From Pseudomonadota bacterium (GTDB lineage Bacteria; Myxococcota_A; UBA9042; GCA-2863065), in the NCBI GenBank assembly GCA_005776585.1, contig SXOX01000257.1, positions 1 through 64,000 on the forward strand: a stretch of 64,000 bases of DNA, given 5' to 3'. Below the pieces are notes generated by a model. It was not told the DNA's origin, searched no databases, and was given only the letters and a program-made list of their open reading frames with translations. The translations under genes were made by a program, and so were the position numbers. Below, one piece after another: positions 1 through 9,358 of this stretch. Within the stretch, counting starts at the first letter, position 1, and every line of letters starts with the position of its first letter.

Positions 1-264
1 CCGGTCGGCGGCATCAAGGACAAGGTGCTCGCGGCGCAGCGCGCGGGGATCAAGGTCATCATCCTGCCGGAGCGCAACCGCAAGGACCTCATCGAGGTGC
101 CCGAGAACGTCCAGAAGGACCTCAAGTTCAAGTTCGTCAAGCGCATCGAGGAGCTGCTACCACTCGTCTTCGAGAAGGGCGGCAAGAGCGCGCTGCCGCG
201 CAAGAAGGACGAGGAGCCGGCCACGGATCCCGCGGCGGTTCCGGAGACCCCGGTCGTCAACTAG
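1..264 (+). CDS. lon: ATP-dependent protease Lon, C-terminal fragment
   Basis: This is the 3' end of a gene that begins before the window; 87 residues are visible. The opening residues [12 protein letters not shown] match the Lon peptidase signature that carries the catalytic lysine of the Ser-Lys dyad (the Lys of GGIK). They are followed by [13 protein letters not shown] and IPENV-like VPENV, as in Lon proteins generally. The catalytic serine lies upstream and is not visible. Lon is a cytoplasmic AAA+ protease that degrades misfolded and regulatory proteins. The tail after residue 60 ([20 protein letters not shown]) is an acidic, Pro-rich extension beyond the usual end of the fold. The next gene starts 3 bases after the stop codon. 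Confidence 0.93.
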   Translation, partial: PVGGIKDKVLAAQRAGIKVIILPERNRKDLIEVPENVQKDLKFKFVKRIEELLPLVFEKGGKSALPRKKDEEPATDPAAVPETPVVN

Positions 265-267
265 CCG

Positions 268-1302
268 GTGGGGCGGCTCCTCCCCGTCCTCTTGGCCGGC
301 ACCTGCGGCGCCCTCGCCTGCTCCTCCAAGCAGCCCATCGTCGGCGATGAGAAGCTCAAGGCCGCCATCACGGTCGGTGCGTGGCCCGAGGTGCGGGCGG
401 AGGCGGCCAGCAAGACGGCCGCAAACGGTGTGCTGGGGACCCACGCGGAGGCGCTGCGGCTCGCGCTCGGGCATCATCGCCTGGTGGCCAAGACACGGTT
501 CAGCTATCGGGGCGAGGACGGCGTCGAGGTAGAGGTCAACGAGGTCACCCGCCTCACGGTGGCCTCGAGTGGCGCGTTCCACGTCGAGGTCACGCGCAAT
601 ACGACCCGCGTCGACGAGCCCGCGATGGAGACCGGCCGTGAGGGGCTCTGGGACGGGGAGCGCTTCGTCAGTCGCCTGCGCTTTGGGAGCTGGACCGCCC
701 ATGATCCGCTGCGGCGAGAGCATCTGGAGTGGCATCGGGGAGCGACCACACAGGTTGAGACGTTTCTGGCGCTGCTCGGGACACGGGTGACGCGCAAGGC
801 ACAGGGCCGGACCGTCACCTTGACGGCGGAAGGCGGCGTCGCGCCGGCGTTGCCGGATGGGATGAACCTGGACGAGGCTCGACAGCGCGTCGACGGTGCC
901 TGGTTTGCGTGGTTCGGTCGCGTTCATCGACTGGACAGCGTCTCAGGGCAGCTCACCCTGGCTCCGGACGCGGACGTCGTGACGGCCGCCACGATTCGGT
1001 TCGAGGCACGCCTCAAGAAGCACCGCGAGCCGCGCAAAGATCTCACGACGCCGGAGCCCAAGGCCCCCGCGCCGCCCATGGGCGTCAAGGTCGACGACGG
1101 CCTGCTGTCGACGCCGCCGCAGCTCCCGCTCGTGCCGCACCTGGCCGAGGCGACGCTGAGCGCGTCGTTGGAGGTCGAGGTCACCCGACTCGAGACGCCG
1201 CCAGTCATCACGGCTCCGCCGAAGGACGAGGTCCGCAGCCCGTCACGCCCACGGGTACAGCCGATGATCGAGTCGCTGGTCGGCACCGACGAGGCGCGTT
1301 GA
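268..1302 (+). CDS. Putative lipoprotein of unknown function
   Basis: This 344-residue protein starts at a GTG 3 bases after the lon stop. The N-terminus (MGRLLPVLLAGTCGALAC) is a short signal peptide ending in a relaxed lipobox (ALAC), so a lipid-anchored envelope protein is likely. The rest is mainly beta-type sequence with repeated V/T-rich strands (YRGEDGVEVEVNEVTRLTV; HVEVTRNTTRVDEP) and a Pro/Lys-rich segment near residues 250-275. I recognise no family. Its stop overlaps the start of the following metalloprotease gene (TTGA), so the two are probably translationally coupled and may act together. Reading through from lon is likely, since no terminator is visible. Confidence 0.75.
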   Translation: MGRLLPVLLAGTCGALACSSKQPIVGDEKLKAAITVGAWPEVRAEAASKTAANGVLGTHAEALRLALGHHRLVAKTRFSYRGEDGVEVEVNEVTRLTVASSGAFHVEVTRNTTRVDEPAMETGREGLWDGERFVSRLRFGSWTAHDPLRREHLEWHRGATTQVETFLALLGTRVTRKAQGRTVTLTAEGGVAPALPDGMNLDEARQRVDGAWFAWFGRVHRLDSVSGQLTLAPDADVVTAATIRFEARLKKHREPRKDLTTPEPKAPAPPMGVKVDDGLLSTPPQLPLVPHLAEATLSASLEVEVTRLETPPVITAPPKDEVRSPSRPRVQPMIESLVGTDEAR

Positions 1303-2447
1303 CGCGCGCGATCGCGCTCTGGGTCGTCGCTGGACTCGCCGCTTGTGCCGAGACCGGCCAGGAGCTTCCGAAGGACAGTGCGCCATCGGTGGAGCTACCG
1401 CGGCCCGACGCCGTGCTGTCGCCGGCGGGGACCGTGCGCTATCAGAAGCGTCGCACGACGAACGACGGCGGCGTGGAGCTAGTCTGGCAGCCTGCCGCGG
1501 GTGCGCGTGTCACGCGGGGCGCCGAGATCGCGACCGTTGACGATGGCGGCAGCGTCGCCTTCCTGGGCCCGGTGTCGGCCAGTGAGTCGCATGTCCTCGC
1601 GCGGCTCGACGGCGAGCGGGTGCAGCTCGACGTACTGGCGGCAACCGCGGCAACGCCCTGGACGATGCCCTGGCCCGCGGGCACGACGGGGCTCGACATC
1701 GAGCCGAGCGCCATGGCCGGCGCGCTGAACATCGTGGCGCTTGGCGCCAAGGTCGACGCGCTCCTGAAGGGGGTCGTCGTCACAGGAGCAGCGCGCCGGT
1801 TGACGGTGCGCTGGGAGCTCGACTACGCGACCACGTGCGTGACCTGCTTTGCCAACGACGCTTACATCATGGAGGTCAGCGGCAAGGCCGGCGAGGAGGA
1901 CGCGCACGACGACTCGGTCATGCTCCATGAGCTCGGCCACTGGCTGGAAGAGACCTATGGAACCTATACCAACCCGGGCGGGTTCCACGACATGGAGCCG
2001 GTCGCGCCCACCCTCGCGTGGTCGGAGGGCTTCGCCAACTGGTTTGCGCAGGCGATCGCAGGCACGGGTCCCAAGTACTTGGATCGCCAGCCAAAGGGGA
2101 AGCTCTACACCTTCGATTTGGAGCACCCGCCCGACGCCGCGAAGGGCACGGCCGACGGCACGCCGGCCGGCGATCTGAGCGAGGCGCTCGTGCACGGCGT
2201 CCTGTGGGACCTCACGGATGCGCAAGACACCGACAACGATGGCGCCGCGTATTCAGTTTCCGACGTACTCACGGTCGTGGTGGGCCTCACGAAGCGGCAC
2301 GACCTGGGCCCCGGAGGCGCGGACTTCCTGGACTTCGTCAACGACTGGCGATGCCTGCACCCAAACGACGACGGCCTCCTCGCGCAGCTGCTCTCCACGG
2401 CGTCGTTCCCACTCGCGGCAATTGCGCAGACACCTCAGTGCCCATAG
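1299..2447 (+). CDS. Lipoprotein zinc metalloprotease (HExxH, gluzincin-like)
   Basis: The only sensible start is TTG at 1299, overlapping the upstream TGA as TTGA. The frame stays open far upstream, but that part is a shadow of the preceding gene. The 382-residue protein begins LTRAIALWVVAGLAAC, a lipoprotein signal with lipobox LAAC. A zinc-binding motif HELGHW lies at residues 210-215, and WSEGFANWF at 241-249 supplies a Glu (about 243) at the spacing of the third ligand in gluzincins. This suggests an active envelope or secreted peptidase. Substrate is unknown. The C-terminal region is Asp-rich (DAQDTDNDGAAY) and may bind calcium. It is convergent with the next gene, with a 6-base gap. 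Confidence 0.82.
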   Translation: MTRAIALWVVAGLAACAETGQELPKDSAPSVELPRPDAVLSPAGTVRYQKRRTTNDGGVELVWQPAAGARVTRGAEIATVDDGGSVAFLGPVSASESHVLARLDGERVQLDVLAATAATPWTMPWPAGTTGLDIEPSAMAGALNIVALGAKVDALLKGVVVTGAARRLTVRWELDYATTCVTCFANDAYIMEVSGKAGEEDAHDDSVMLHELGHWLEETYGTYTNPGGFHDMEPVAPTLAWSEGFANWFAQAIAGTGPKYLDRQPKGKLYTFDLEHPPDAAKGTADGTPAGDLSEALVHGVLWDLTDAQDTDNDGAAYSVSDVLTVVVGLTKRHDLGPGGADFLDFVNDWRCLHPNDDGLLAQLLSTASFPLAAIAQTPQCP

Positions 2448-2453
2448 GCACCC

Positions 2454-3317
2454 CTAAAGCTTGACGGGCCCACCCGGTTCGCGGTCGGCGACGTCGAAGC
2501 GCACCCGCAGCCGGCGCCAGCCCAGGCCAGTCCCGCCAAACAGCAGCGCGATGGCCAACGCGTACCACGAAATCACGAGGCCGTTATCAGACGCACCCGC
2601 CTTGCTGGCCGCGAGATGGCGGACCATGGCCGCGTCCGAGGCGGTCGGGGTGCCCTGCCCTGCCGTGACGATCTGGCGATCGAACGCGCGCACCCAGAGC
2701 GTCAGGTTCCATTGGAAGTAGCGGAGCTCGTCGGCGCTGAGCGCCTCGCCGCGCGCCATGGAACGCCGCAGCAGCAAGTAGCGATACATCCGATATCGAT
2801 CGGGCTGAGGCCCCTTGGACTGGTCGAACGCCCGGCCCAGGGCGGAGGCGACACAGTTCGCGACGGCCGGCGTCAGCGTGGCGAGGCTCCCGCAGTCCTC
2901 GACCTTCGTCTTGCCGCGCGGAGGTGCTGCCGGGAGGGCCGAGACGGCGAGGGCCAAGGCCTCCTCGTCGACGGCCGCGAGCGCCGGCTCGTCTGCCGGG
3001 AAGACCGACTTCGGGCCGTGCCAGCCGGCCAATACGTGGGGCGTACGCACGAGGTCGAAGGCCTGACGGATGGCCTCGGGGCTAGGCGTCTCCCCCGCGA
3101 CGAGCCCGCGCGCTTCCTCGGCGGCTGAGCGTGTCACGAGGTCGTAGGTGAAGCCGGCGACTGACACGACACAGCCCGCCGCGAAGAGCCCGATGATGAG
3201 ACGGTTGACGTACTCCCACGTCTCGATCGCGGTCGGGCGCGGGAGAGCACCGTGTGCAGCGTCTGGAGCCGAGGAGGTCGGTGCGGTGGATGAGGACGGG
3301 AACTTACGCTTGGCCAT
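2454..3317 (-). CDS. Two-helix membrane protein, unknown function
   Basis: 287 residues. A low-complexity Ser/Thr/Pro/Ala N-terminus (1-30) precedes one hydrophobic helix at about 40-60 (LIIGLFAAGCVVSVAGFTYD). A soluble middle follows, and a second helix lies at about 247-265 (LVISWYALAIALLFGGTGLG). The middle domain has two Cys (EDCGSLATLTPAVANC) that could form a disulfide if periplasmic. No family is recognised. A candidate promoter TTGCGA-17-TAACGT ends 9 bases before the ATG with no obvious ribosome binding site. Confidence 0.72.
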   Translation of the reverse strand: MAKRKFPSSSTAPTSSAPDAAHGALPRPTAIETWEYVNRLIIGLFAAGCVVSVAGFTYDLVTRSAAEEARGLVAGETPSPEAIRQAFDLVRTPHVLAGWHGPKSVFPADEPALAAVDEEALALAVSALPAAPPRGKTKVEDCGSLATLTPAVANCVASALGRAFDQSKGPQPDRYRMYRYLLLRRSMARGEALSADELRYFQWNLTLWVRAFDRQIVTAGQGTPTASDAAMVRHLAASKAGASDNGLVISWYALAIALLFGGTGLGWRRLRVRFDVADREPGGPVKL

Positions 3318-3326
3318 GGGGGCGGG

Positions 3327-3355
3327 ACGTTAGCCGAACCGCCCCCGGGTCGCAA
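3327..3355 (-). promoter_or_regulatory. Candidate sigma-70-type promoter
   Basis: On the minus strand TTGCGA (3350-3355), a 17-bp spacer, then TAACGT (3327-3332), ending 9 bases before the ATG at 3317. It implies a leader of only a few bases. Confidence 0.45.
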
Positions 3356-3356
3356 T

Positions 3357-6281
3357 TCACGGGGCGGAGTGCGCGCGGCGTCGCGCGGCGAGAGCCAGCC
3401 CGAGCAACGCGAACGCAAGCCAGCCGGCCGACAGGCCGCGCGAGCCACCCGAGGCACAGCCCGACGACTCCTCGGCGACGTACGACTTGGGTGTCGTCTT
3501 GCCGGCATCGCCGCCGGTCGTACTGGACGCGTCCGTTCCGCCGCTCGTGAGGTCACTGCCACCGGTTCCGCCGGCATCGCCGGTCCCGCCGGTGCCGCCG
3601 CCGTCCGCGGTGCCCGTCGTCCCGCCGCCGCCGACGAGGCACGGTCCCCACTCGCCGGCCTTGCAGGTCGACTGGTAGTTGGTCCCCGCCTTGCCCGAGG
3701 GCGTGGCGCACGCGATCGTGCTGCCGTCTTTGCACGCGCACCGCTCGTCCGCCCAGCCGTCGCAGTCCTGGTCCTTCTTGTCGTCGCAGACCTCGGGCAC
3801 GAAGCCGCCGGCCGCCACGCACTGGCTCAGGACACCGCTGTTGCACGTCTGCTTGCCGGCTGCGCACACGCCCGCCTCCGGATCGCACGCCGAGGTGCCG
3901 GTGCCCGTGCAGGTGCAGCCCTCGTCGATGGAGCCGTCGCAGTCGTCGTCCTTCTTGTTGCCGCAGGTGTCCTCGGTCGCCGGACCCTTGGCATTGGCGC
4001 ACGCCTCCGACCACTTGCCGGCCTCGCACCACTGCACGCCCGCCGAGCACTCGCCCACGGCCGAGCCGCACGGCTTGAACGCGCCCTCGACGGCGCAGGC
4101 GCAGCCTTCGTCAATCAGGCCGTCGCAGTCGTTGTCGAAGCCGTCGTCACACGCCTCGGTCTGCGGCTTGGCGGTGTTGGCCTGGCAGACGACCTCGCCC
4201 TTGGTCCCACACGCGTACTGCCCGAGGGTCTCGCACAGGCCCAGCCCGGCGCGACAGGGTTGGCCGAGCTCGCCAACAGTCTCGTCGGTCTTGCCGTCGC
4301 AGTCGTCATCCTTGCCGTTGCAGAGCTCTTCCTTGTCGGTCGCGGCGTTCTGGCAGGTCGTGCCCTTGCCGTCCGCGGAGCAGGCGAGCTTGCCCTTGGA
4401 GGTGCAGCCGGCCTTGGTGTAGTTGCACGGCTGGCCCAGGTCGCCGAAGTCCTCGTCGGTCTTGCCATCGCAGTCGTTGTCCTTGCTGTCGCAGAGCTCG
4501 GGCCCGGCGCCGTTGTCGCCCGTGCACTCCACGCCCGAACCGTCCGCCTTGCAGGTCCACGTCCCGCTCTCGCAGGTGTCCGCGTCCGGCCCGTCACAAT
4601 TCTTGCCCTTGGTGGCCCACAGCTCGTCGACCTGTCCGTTGCAGTCGTTGTCCTTGCCGTCGCAGATCTCGGTCGCCATGACGTCACCGGTGCACTCGAG
4701 CCCCGAGCCGTCGGCCTTGCACGTGAACGCGCCCGCCTTGCAGGTGTCGGCATCCGCGCCGTCACACGGGAGCCCCTTGTCGGCGAAGTCCTCGTCGGTC
4801 TGGCCATCACAGTCGTCGTCGATGGCGTTGCAGAGCTCCTTGTCGCCGCAGGTGCCAAACTTGAACTCGTGCGTGTTGTTGGCCTCGTCCATCTCCGGGA
4901 CGTCCTTCTTGTAGTCGACGATCGTCGTGAGCGTGTGCTGTCCACCACCGGCCGGGGTGCAGCTGCCGGTCTCCTCGGTCGCCGTGGCGCCTGCGCCGAG
5001 ACCACAGATGATCAGTCCGGTAGCGCACTCCTTGCCATCGAGCAGGAACTGGACGTTGATGGCGTTGAACAGATTGCAGCCAATGTCCACCGCGCCCTGA
5101 TTCTTGATCGTGGCCGTGAAGTTCAGCTTGTCCTTGGGCTTGGGCTGCGCGGGGTCCATCTTGACGCCCGTGACGACCAGATCCGGCCAATACCAATCGA
5201 ACTCGACCTCGAGGGAGTTGTTGGACTCGTCCATCTCCTTCACGTCGCTATCGGTGTCGACGACGTACTTGATCTTGTGCTTGCCCGGAGTCTTGGGGCG
5301 ACAGTTGGAGGTGTCCTCCGTGGCCTCGCTCCCAGCGCCGAGGCCGGCGAGAACGACCCCCGTGTCGCACTCCTTGCCGTCCAAATACATCTTGACGTTG
5401 ATGTTGACGAAGATGCCCGTACCGATGGGGCTGTCGTTCTTGATGGTCGCCGTAATCGTGCCCTCCTTCTCGGCATAGGGCTTGGCGGGGTCGATCGTCA
5501 TCTTCGTGATCTTGAGATCGGGCAGGTACCACATGAACGACTGCGTCATCTTGTTGTTGCCCTCGTTCTCCTCCGGGAACTGACCGTCCCAGTCCATCTC
5601 GACGGTGATCTCGTGCATGCCGTGCGTCGTGGGCGCGCAGTCCCCGTCAGTCGTGCTCTCTTCGTTCTCCTGGCCAGCCGAGAGGCCACACGAGAGGCTC
5701 CCGTCGTCGCACATCTTGCCGTCGAGATAGACCTTCCAGTGAACACCCTTGCCCAGGCACCCGCCGGCGTCGGCGCCGCCGATGTTCTTGCCGTTGAAGT
5801 GGATCGAGCCGTCGCCGACCTCAGGCTGCCCCGGATCGACCCAGATCTTAGTCACGGTCAGGTCCGGACCCTTCCAGGTGAACGTCTTCTCGAGGGTGTT
5901 GTTGGACTCGTTGCTCTCGTCGACGTCAGGTTCGGTGTCCACGACGATCTTGAACACGTGCGGGCCCGGAGTCTTCGGGTTGCAGCTGCTGGTGTTCTCC
6001 GTCGCCGTGCTGCCCTTGCCCAAGCCGGCGAAGATGATGCCCGTGTCGCACTCTTTGCCGTCCAGGTACATCTTCATGTCGATGTTGCAGAAGGTGCACG
6101 TGCCCTCATCGCCTTGGTTCTTGATGGTCGCCGTGATGGTGCCTTCGTCGACGGCGGGGCTCGCGGGATCGATGGTGATCCCCGTAATCACCAAATCCGG
6201 CTTGGCGACCGCGACCGACGAGATGAGGGTGAGTGTAGCGGCGAAGAGCGTTGACAGCGCGGAGACAAGACGATCGTTCAT
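3357..6281 (-). CDS. Secreted CARDB / MopE-repeat protein with MYXO-CTERM tail
   Basis: 974 residues. A signal peptide (about 1-26, ending SVAVA) is followed by four tandem CARDB-like adhesion domains of about 115 residues, each opening PDLVVT-x-I/M-x-DPA and carrying YLDGKECDTG. Next come eight or nine MopE-type metal-binding repeats, roughly 480-880, each with E-LCN-x-xDDDCDGxTDE. A Gly/Thr/Asp linker with DAGGTGG leads to a C-terminal sorting tail: SSGCASGG, a hydrophobic helix, then ARRRAHSAP. That tail matches MYXO-CTERM signals, so the protein is probably processed and displayed on the surface. The Asp/Cys repeats suggest calcium binding and disulfides. It lies 60 bases downstream of a Ser/Thr kinase gene. 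GGGAGG precedes the ATG. Confidence 0.88.
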   Translation of the reverse strand: MNDRLVSALSTLFAATLTLISSVAVAKPDLVITGITIDPASPAVDEGTITATIKNQGDEGTCTFCNIDMKMYLDGKECDTGIIFAGLGKGSTATENTSSCNPKTPGPHVFKIVVDTEPDVDESNESNNTLEKTFTWKGPDLTVTKIWVDPGQPEVGDGSIHFNGKNIGGADAGGCLGKGVHWKVYLDGKMCDDGSLSCGLSAGQENEESTTDGDCAPTTHGMHEITVEMDWDGQFPEENEGNNKMTQSFMWYLPDLKITKMTIDPAKPYAEKEGTITATIKNDSPIGTGIFVNINVKMYLDGKECDTGVVLAGLGAGSEATEDTSNCRPKTPGKHKIKYVVDTDSDVKEMDESNNSLEVEFDWYWPDLVVTGVKMDPAQPKPKDKLNFTATIKNQGAVDIGCNLFNAINVQFLLDGKECATGLIICGLGAGATATEETGSCTPAGGGQHTLTTIVDYKKDVPEMDEANNTHEFKFGTCGDKELCNAIDDDCDGQTDEDFADKGLPCDGADADTCKAGAFTCKADGSGLECTGDVMATEICDGKDNDCNGQVDELWATKGKNCDGPDADTCESGTWTCKADGSGVECTGDNGAGPELCDSKDNDCDGKTDEDFGDLGQPCNYTKAGCTSKGKLACSADGKGTTCQNAATDKEELCNGKDDDCDGKTDETVGELGQPCRAGLGLCETLGQYACGTKGEVVCQANTAKPQTEACDDGFDNDCDGLIDEGCACAVEGAFKPCGSAVGECSAGVQWCEAGKWSEACANAKGPATEDTCGNKKDDDCDGSIDEGCTCTGTGTSACDPEAGVCAAGKQTCNSGVLSQCVAAGGFVPEVCDDKKDQDCDGWADERCACKDGSTIACATPSGKAGTNYQSTCKAGEWGPCLVGGGGTTGTADGGGTGGTGDAGGTGGSDLTSGGTDASSTTGGDAGKTTPKSYVAEESSGCASGGSRGLSAGWLAFALLGLALAARRRAHSAP

Positions 6282-6341
6282 GGAGAACCTCCCAGGGGCA
6301 CGATCTGGCCTACCTGGGGGCTGCGTGTCAAGCGCGGAGGG

Positions 6342-8429
6342 TCAGTTGGTCATGTCCACGAAGACCTGGACCTCGCCGCCGGCCTTGACCTTGAAGCCTT
6401 TGTTCTTGGTCGCGGCACCCTGGACGAAGGTCGCGGAATACGGCCCGCTCTGAAGCGTGAGCGAGCACGGCGTGGTGCACGACTGACCCTTGACGGTGAC
6501 CTTGGCCCACGGCTTGGCGTTGAACTTGGCCGTACCCGGCCCGACGACCTCCTTGGGCCGCTCCTTGAGCTTGTACTCCTTGACGAAGGTCTCGCTCGTG
6601 AGTTTGACAGTCTCCTTGACGGCGATGTGCTCAGACGCCGTGACCTCGACCTTGAGATCGTCACCGACCTTGTAGCCCTGGACCTTGTACTTGCCGTCGG
6701 CAGCAGCGGGCTGCTTTTGCTCATTGATGGACAGCGTCGCACTGGCGGGAGTCACCGATACCTCGAGGACTGCGTTCTGTGCGACCGGCGGTGCCGTCGA
6801 GCCCGCGTCCACGACCGGAGCGACCACGACCTCCTTCTTCTCCAAGACGAGATCGACCTTCTGACCATCGCTCTTGAGCTCGACTTCGCGGACCTTCTCC
6901 TTGTAGTCCGGGTGGCTCGCGACCACGCTAAAGTTCGAGCCGATCGTCTCCTCGAACTCCAGGCGGCCAATGCCCTTCTTCTCGCCGACCCGAAGCTCCG
7001 CGTCCTCCGGCTTGACGGTAAAAACGATCTTGACGCGCTTGGGCGCAGGCGGCTCGTCCGGCTTCTTTGGGGGCTCCGGAGTCTTGTCGACCGGCTTCTT
7101 CCCCGGGTCATTGGGCTTGTCGGTCGTGCCTCCCGTGGCGGGCTGACTCGCGCCGGCAGGGGCCGCGCCTTGGGCGCCCGGTCCCATCGTGAAGTACCAC
7201 GCCGCGCCGCCGCCACCGGCCACGAGGACGCCCACGGCGACCCAAAGGCCCGTGTTGCTCTTCTTCGGGGCGGCGTGCGCGGAGTCGACCGCCATCGTCC
7301 GGTTCGAGCCCGTTCCGTGGCTGATGTCGAGCGCGATGGTCCGTGCGTCGCTCGTTGGCATCTGCGGGAGGTTCGTCTGGCTCCGAACGGCCTGCACAGA
7401 CGCCTGCGACGAGCCAGTGCGCGCCCGCGTAGCCATCTGACCGACGACGGTGGAAGCCTTGGCGTCGTTGGCGTGCATCTCCTCGAGGGCCTTGATGTCC
7501 TCCTCGAAGATCTCCGCCATGCACTTGGCGAAATCCGCGGCGTCCGTCTGGACGTTCGCGCTGCGCATCCACGTCTCGAGCTCGCGGGCCAGCTCCTTGC
7601 AGTCGGCCTGCCGCTGATCGCGGTCTTTGGCCAGACACTTCATCAGGATGGCGTCGAGCTCGGGCGGCACCTCGGTGTTGATGGAGCTCGCCGGCGGCAC
7701 CTCGGCCTTCAGCACGTTGGAGAGCGTCTCGAAGTCCGTCTCGCCGGCAAAGAGGCGCCGGTTGGTCAGCATCTCCCACATCATGACGCCGACAGCGAAC
7801 ATGTCGGAGCGGCCGTCCAGATCCTTGCCCCGCGCCTGCTCGGGCGACATGTAGGCGCACTTGCCCTTGACCGTGCCGGCGCGAGTCTTCGTCGAGCGCG
7901 CGGCGGCCTTGGCGATGCCAAAGTCCATGACCTTGACCTCGCCGTCATAGCTGACCATGACGTTGTGCGGGGAGACGTCGCGGTGGACGATGTTGAGAGG
8001 CTGCCCCTTGTCGCGCTTGGTGTGCGCGTAGTGGAGACCCTTGCACGTCTCGACGGTGACGAAGGCCACCTCACCGACGGTGAGGGGCCGATTCTTCTTG
8101 ATGGCCACGTCGGAGACGCGCTTGAGGTCCTTGCCCGCCACGTACTCCATGGCGATGTAGTACGTGTCGTCCTGCCGGTCGAAGTCGTAGATGCCGACGA
8201 TGTTGGGGTGATTGAGTCCGCTCGAGACGCGCGCCTCGTCGATGAACATCGTGACGAACGCCTCATCCTCCGTGTAGTGCGGAAGGATGCGCTTGATCAC
8301 GACCTCTTTCTCGAATCCCTCGGCTCCGATGGTCTTCGCACGGAAGATCTCGGCCATGCCGCCCATCGCGATCTTGTTCAGCAGGATGTACTTGCCAAAG
8401 GGCTGTGGAAGCTGCTGCTGGCTCGACAT
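6342..8429 (-). CDS. Hanks-type Ser/Thr protein kinase with membrane segment and PEGA-like tail
   Basis: 695 residues from the ATG at 8429, which has GGAG six bases upstream; the open frame continues upstream but without a better start. The kinase domain covers about residues 12-280. It shows a Gly-loop (NKIAMGGMAEIF), the ATP-anchoring Lys (EVVIKRIL), the catalytic loop HRDVSPHN, DFG in VMDFGIAKA, and the activation segment ending YMSPEQ. All catalytic residues are present, so an active kinase is expected. A linker and one membrane helix (about 390-411, LWVAVGVLVAGGGGAAWYF) lead to a Pro/Lys-rich stretch. Two PEGA-like beta domains follow, the last containing SCTTPCSLTL. Substrates are unknown; the MopE-repeat protein is the adjacent downstream gene. 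Confidence 0.92.
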   Translation of the reverse strand: MSSQQQLPQPFGKYILLNKIAMGGMAEIFRAKTIGAEGFEKEVVIKRILPHYTEDEAFVTMFIDEARVSSGLNHPNIVGIYDFDRQDDTYYIAMEYVAGKDLKRVSDVAIKKNRPLTVGEVAFVTVETCKGLHYAHTKRDKGQPLNIVHRDVSPHNVMVSYDGEVKVMDFGIAKAAARSTKTRAGTVKGKCAYMSPEQARGKDLDGRSDMFAVGVMMWEMLTNRRLFAGETDFETLSNVLKAEVPPASSINTEVPPELDAILMKCLAKDRDQRQADCKELARELETWMRSANVQTDAADFAKCMAEIFEEDIKALEEMHANDAKASTVVGQMATRARTGSSQASVQAVRSQTNLPQMPTSDARTIALDISHGTGSNRTMAVDSAHAAPKKSNTGLWVAVGVLVAGGGGAAWYFTMGPGAQGAAPAGASQPATGGTTDKPNDPGKKPVDKTPEPPKKPDEPPAPKRVKIVFTVKPEDAELRVGEKKGIGRLEFEETIGSNFSVVASHPDYKEKVREVELKSDGQKVDLVLEKKEVVVAPVVDAGSTAPPVAQNAVLEVSVTPASATLSINEQKQPAAADGKYKVQGYKVGDDLKVEVTASEHIAVKETVKLTSETFVKEYKLKERPKEVVGPGTAKFNAKPWAKVTVKGQSCTTPCSLTLQSGPYSATFVQGAATKNKGFKVKAGGEVQVFVDMTN

Positions 8430-8488
8430 TCGCCTCCAACTCCTTGAACTCGCGAGATTCTCCCGCGGCGGACGGCACTCCGGCCGGT

Positions 8489-8516
8489 ATCCTAGCATCG
8501 TTCGTCCGCGGTGCAA
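8489..8516 (-). promoter_or_regulatory. Candidate promoter of the Ser/Thr kinase gene
   Basis: Minus strand TTGCAC (8511-8516), 16-bp spacer, TAGGAT (8489-8494), about 60 bases upstream of the ATG at 8429. The leader carries a proper GGAG site. Confidence 0.4.
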
Positions 8517-8620
8517 CTCGGAGGACCCCTCGGACCGCCACGGAGCCTCGCGCTCACCGAAACGGCGCGCCGGTTGGCTGGACGGCCGCCTTCGTGAAAT
8601 ACTCCGAGCCAGAGCACGCC

Positions 8621-9349
8621 ATGCCACCTCCTCCCGACCTCGGAAACCCCAACCTGAAGCGCAAGGACGGCGCTGGGAAGGATGGTGCGCCCCCGGTGGG
8701 CCTGCGCCGCGGCGCCGATGAGCTCGAGGTGGAGCTCGCCGAGCTCATCCAGCGCAGTGAGAGGCTGAAGACGCGCTACGACCAGTACTTCATGGGCCTG
8801 GAGAAGCACGCGCCTCTTCGAGAGCGCGAGGACCTCGATCGCGCGCTGCTCAAGACCAAGGTCATGCGGACCAACCGCACGGTTCTGCGGTTCAAGTACG
8901 AGGCGTTCATCGCGCGCTATCGGACGTATACAGCCTACTGGGACCGCATCTTGCGGGACATCGAAGAGGGTCACTTCCGGCGTGGCATCGCGTCGACCTC
9001 GGACCGGCTGCGCTTCAAGGCAACCGCCAAGGCCAAGGCGAACGCCGAGCGCGACGCGGCGGCGGCGACACCCAAGGAGGCACCCAAGCCCGCCGAGTCT
9101 CGCGCCGACGAGCCCAAGATGCCGTCGGCCGCCTATGAGCGCCTGTTCAATGACTACAAGTCGGCCAAGTCAGAGGCCGGCGAGGACGTCGCCAAGATGA
9201 CCTATCGGGCGTTCGAGGCGACGGTGGAGAAGCAGCGGGAGCTGGCCCGCCAGAAGCTTGGAGCTGAGGTGGACTTCCGCGTGAAGGTCGCCGACGGCAA
9301 GGTCACCCTCGTGGCGTCGCGGCGCAAGGACGCTCCCGCGACGCCCTGA
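8621..9349 (+). CDS. MXAN_5187 C-terminal-domain-like protein
   Basis: 242 residues from the ATG at 8621; the frame is open further upstream but that part overlaps the promoter region of the divergent kinase. The sequence is soluble, charged and mostly helical. ELEVELAELIQRSERLKTRYDQYFMGLEKHAPLREREDLDRALL (residues 33-76) and the RFKYEAFIARYRTYTAYWDRILRDIEEG helix resemble the conserved region of the myxobacterial MXAN_5187 C-terminal family, whose role is undefined. A Lys/Ala/Glu linker near 125-165 joins a second helical part (AAYERLFNDYKSAKSEAGED), ending in a short beta segment. No enzyme motif or membrane segment is visible. It is convergent with the large lipoprotein gene that follows, with a 9-base gap. 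Confidence 0.75.
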   Translation: MPPPPDLGNPNLKRKDGAGKDGAPPVGLRRGADELEVELAELIQRSERLKTRYDQYFMGLEKHAPLREREDLDRALLKTKVMRTNRTVLRFKYEAFIARYRTYTAYWDRILRDIEEGHFRRGIASTSDRLRFKATAKAKANAERDAAAATPKEAPKPAESRADEPKMPSAAYERLFNDYKSAKSEAGEDVAKMTYRAFEATVEKQRELARQKLGAEVDFRVKVADGKVTLVASRRKDAPATP

Positions 9350-9358
9350 GAGTCGCGC

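Noticed and set aside
3369-6254. A 961-codon open frame on the plus strand opposite the CARDB/MopE gene
   Set aside because: It is a mirror of the high-GC coding strand: Ala/Arg/Leu/Val-rich, without domain motifs, while the minus strand has a signal peptide, CARDB and MopE repeats and a sorting tail.
6326-6331. Perfect TTGACA on the minus strand upstream of the CARDB/MopE gene
   Set aside because: No acceptable -10 at 16-18 bp (CCAGAT at 17 bp); not annotated as a promoter.
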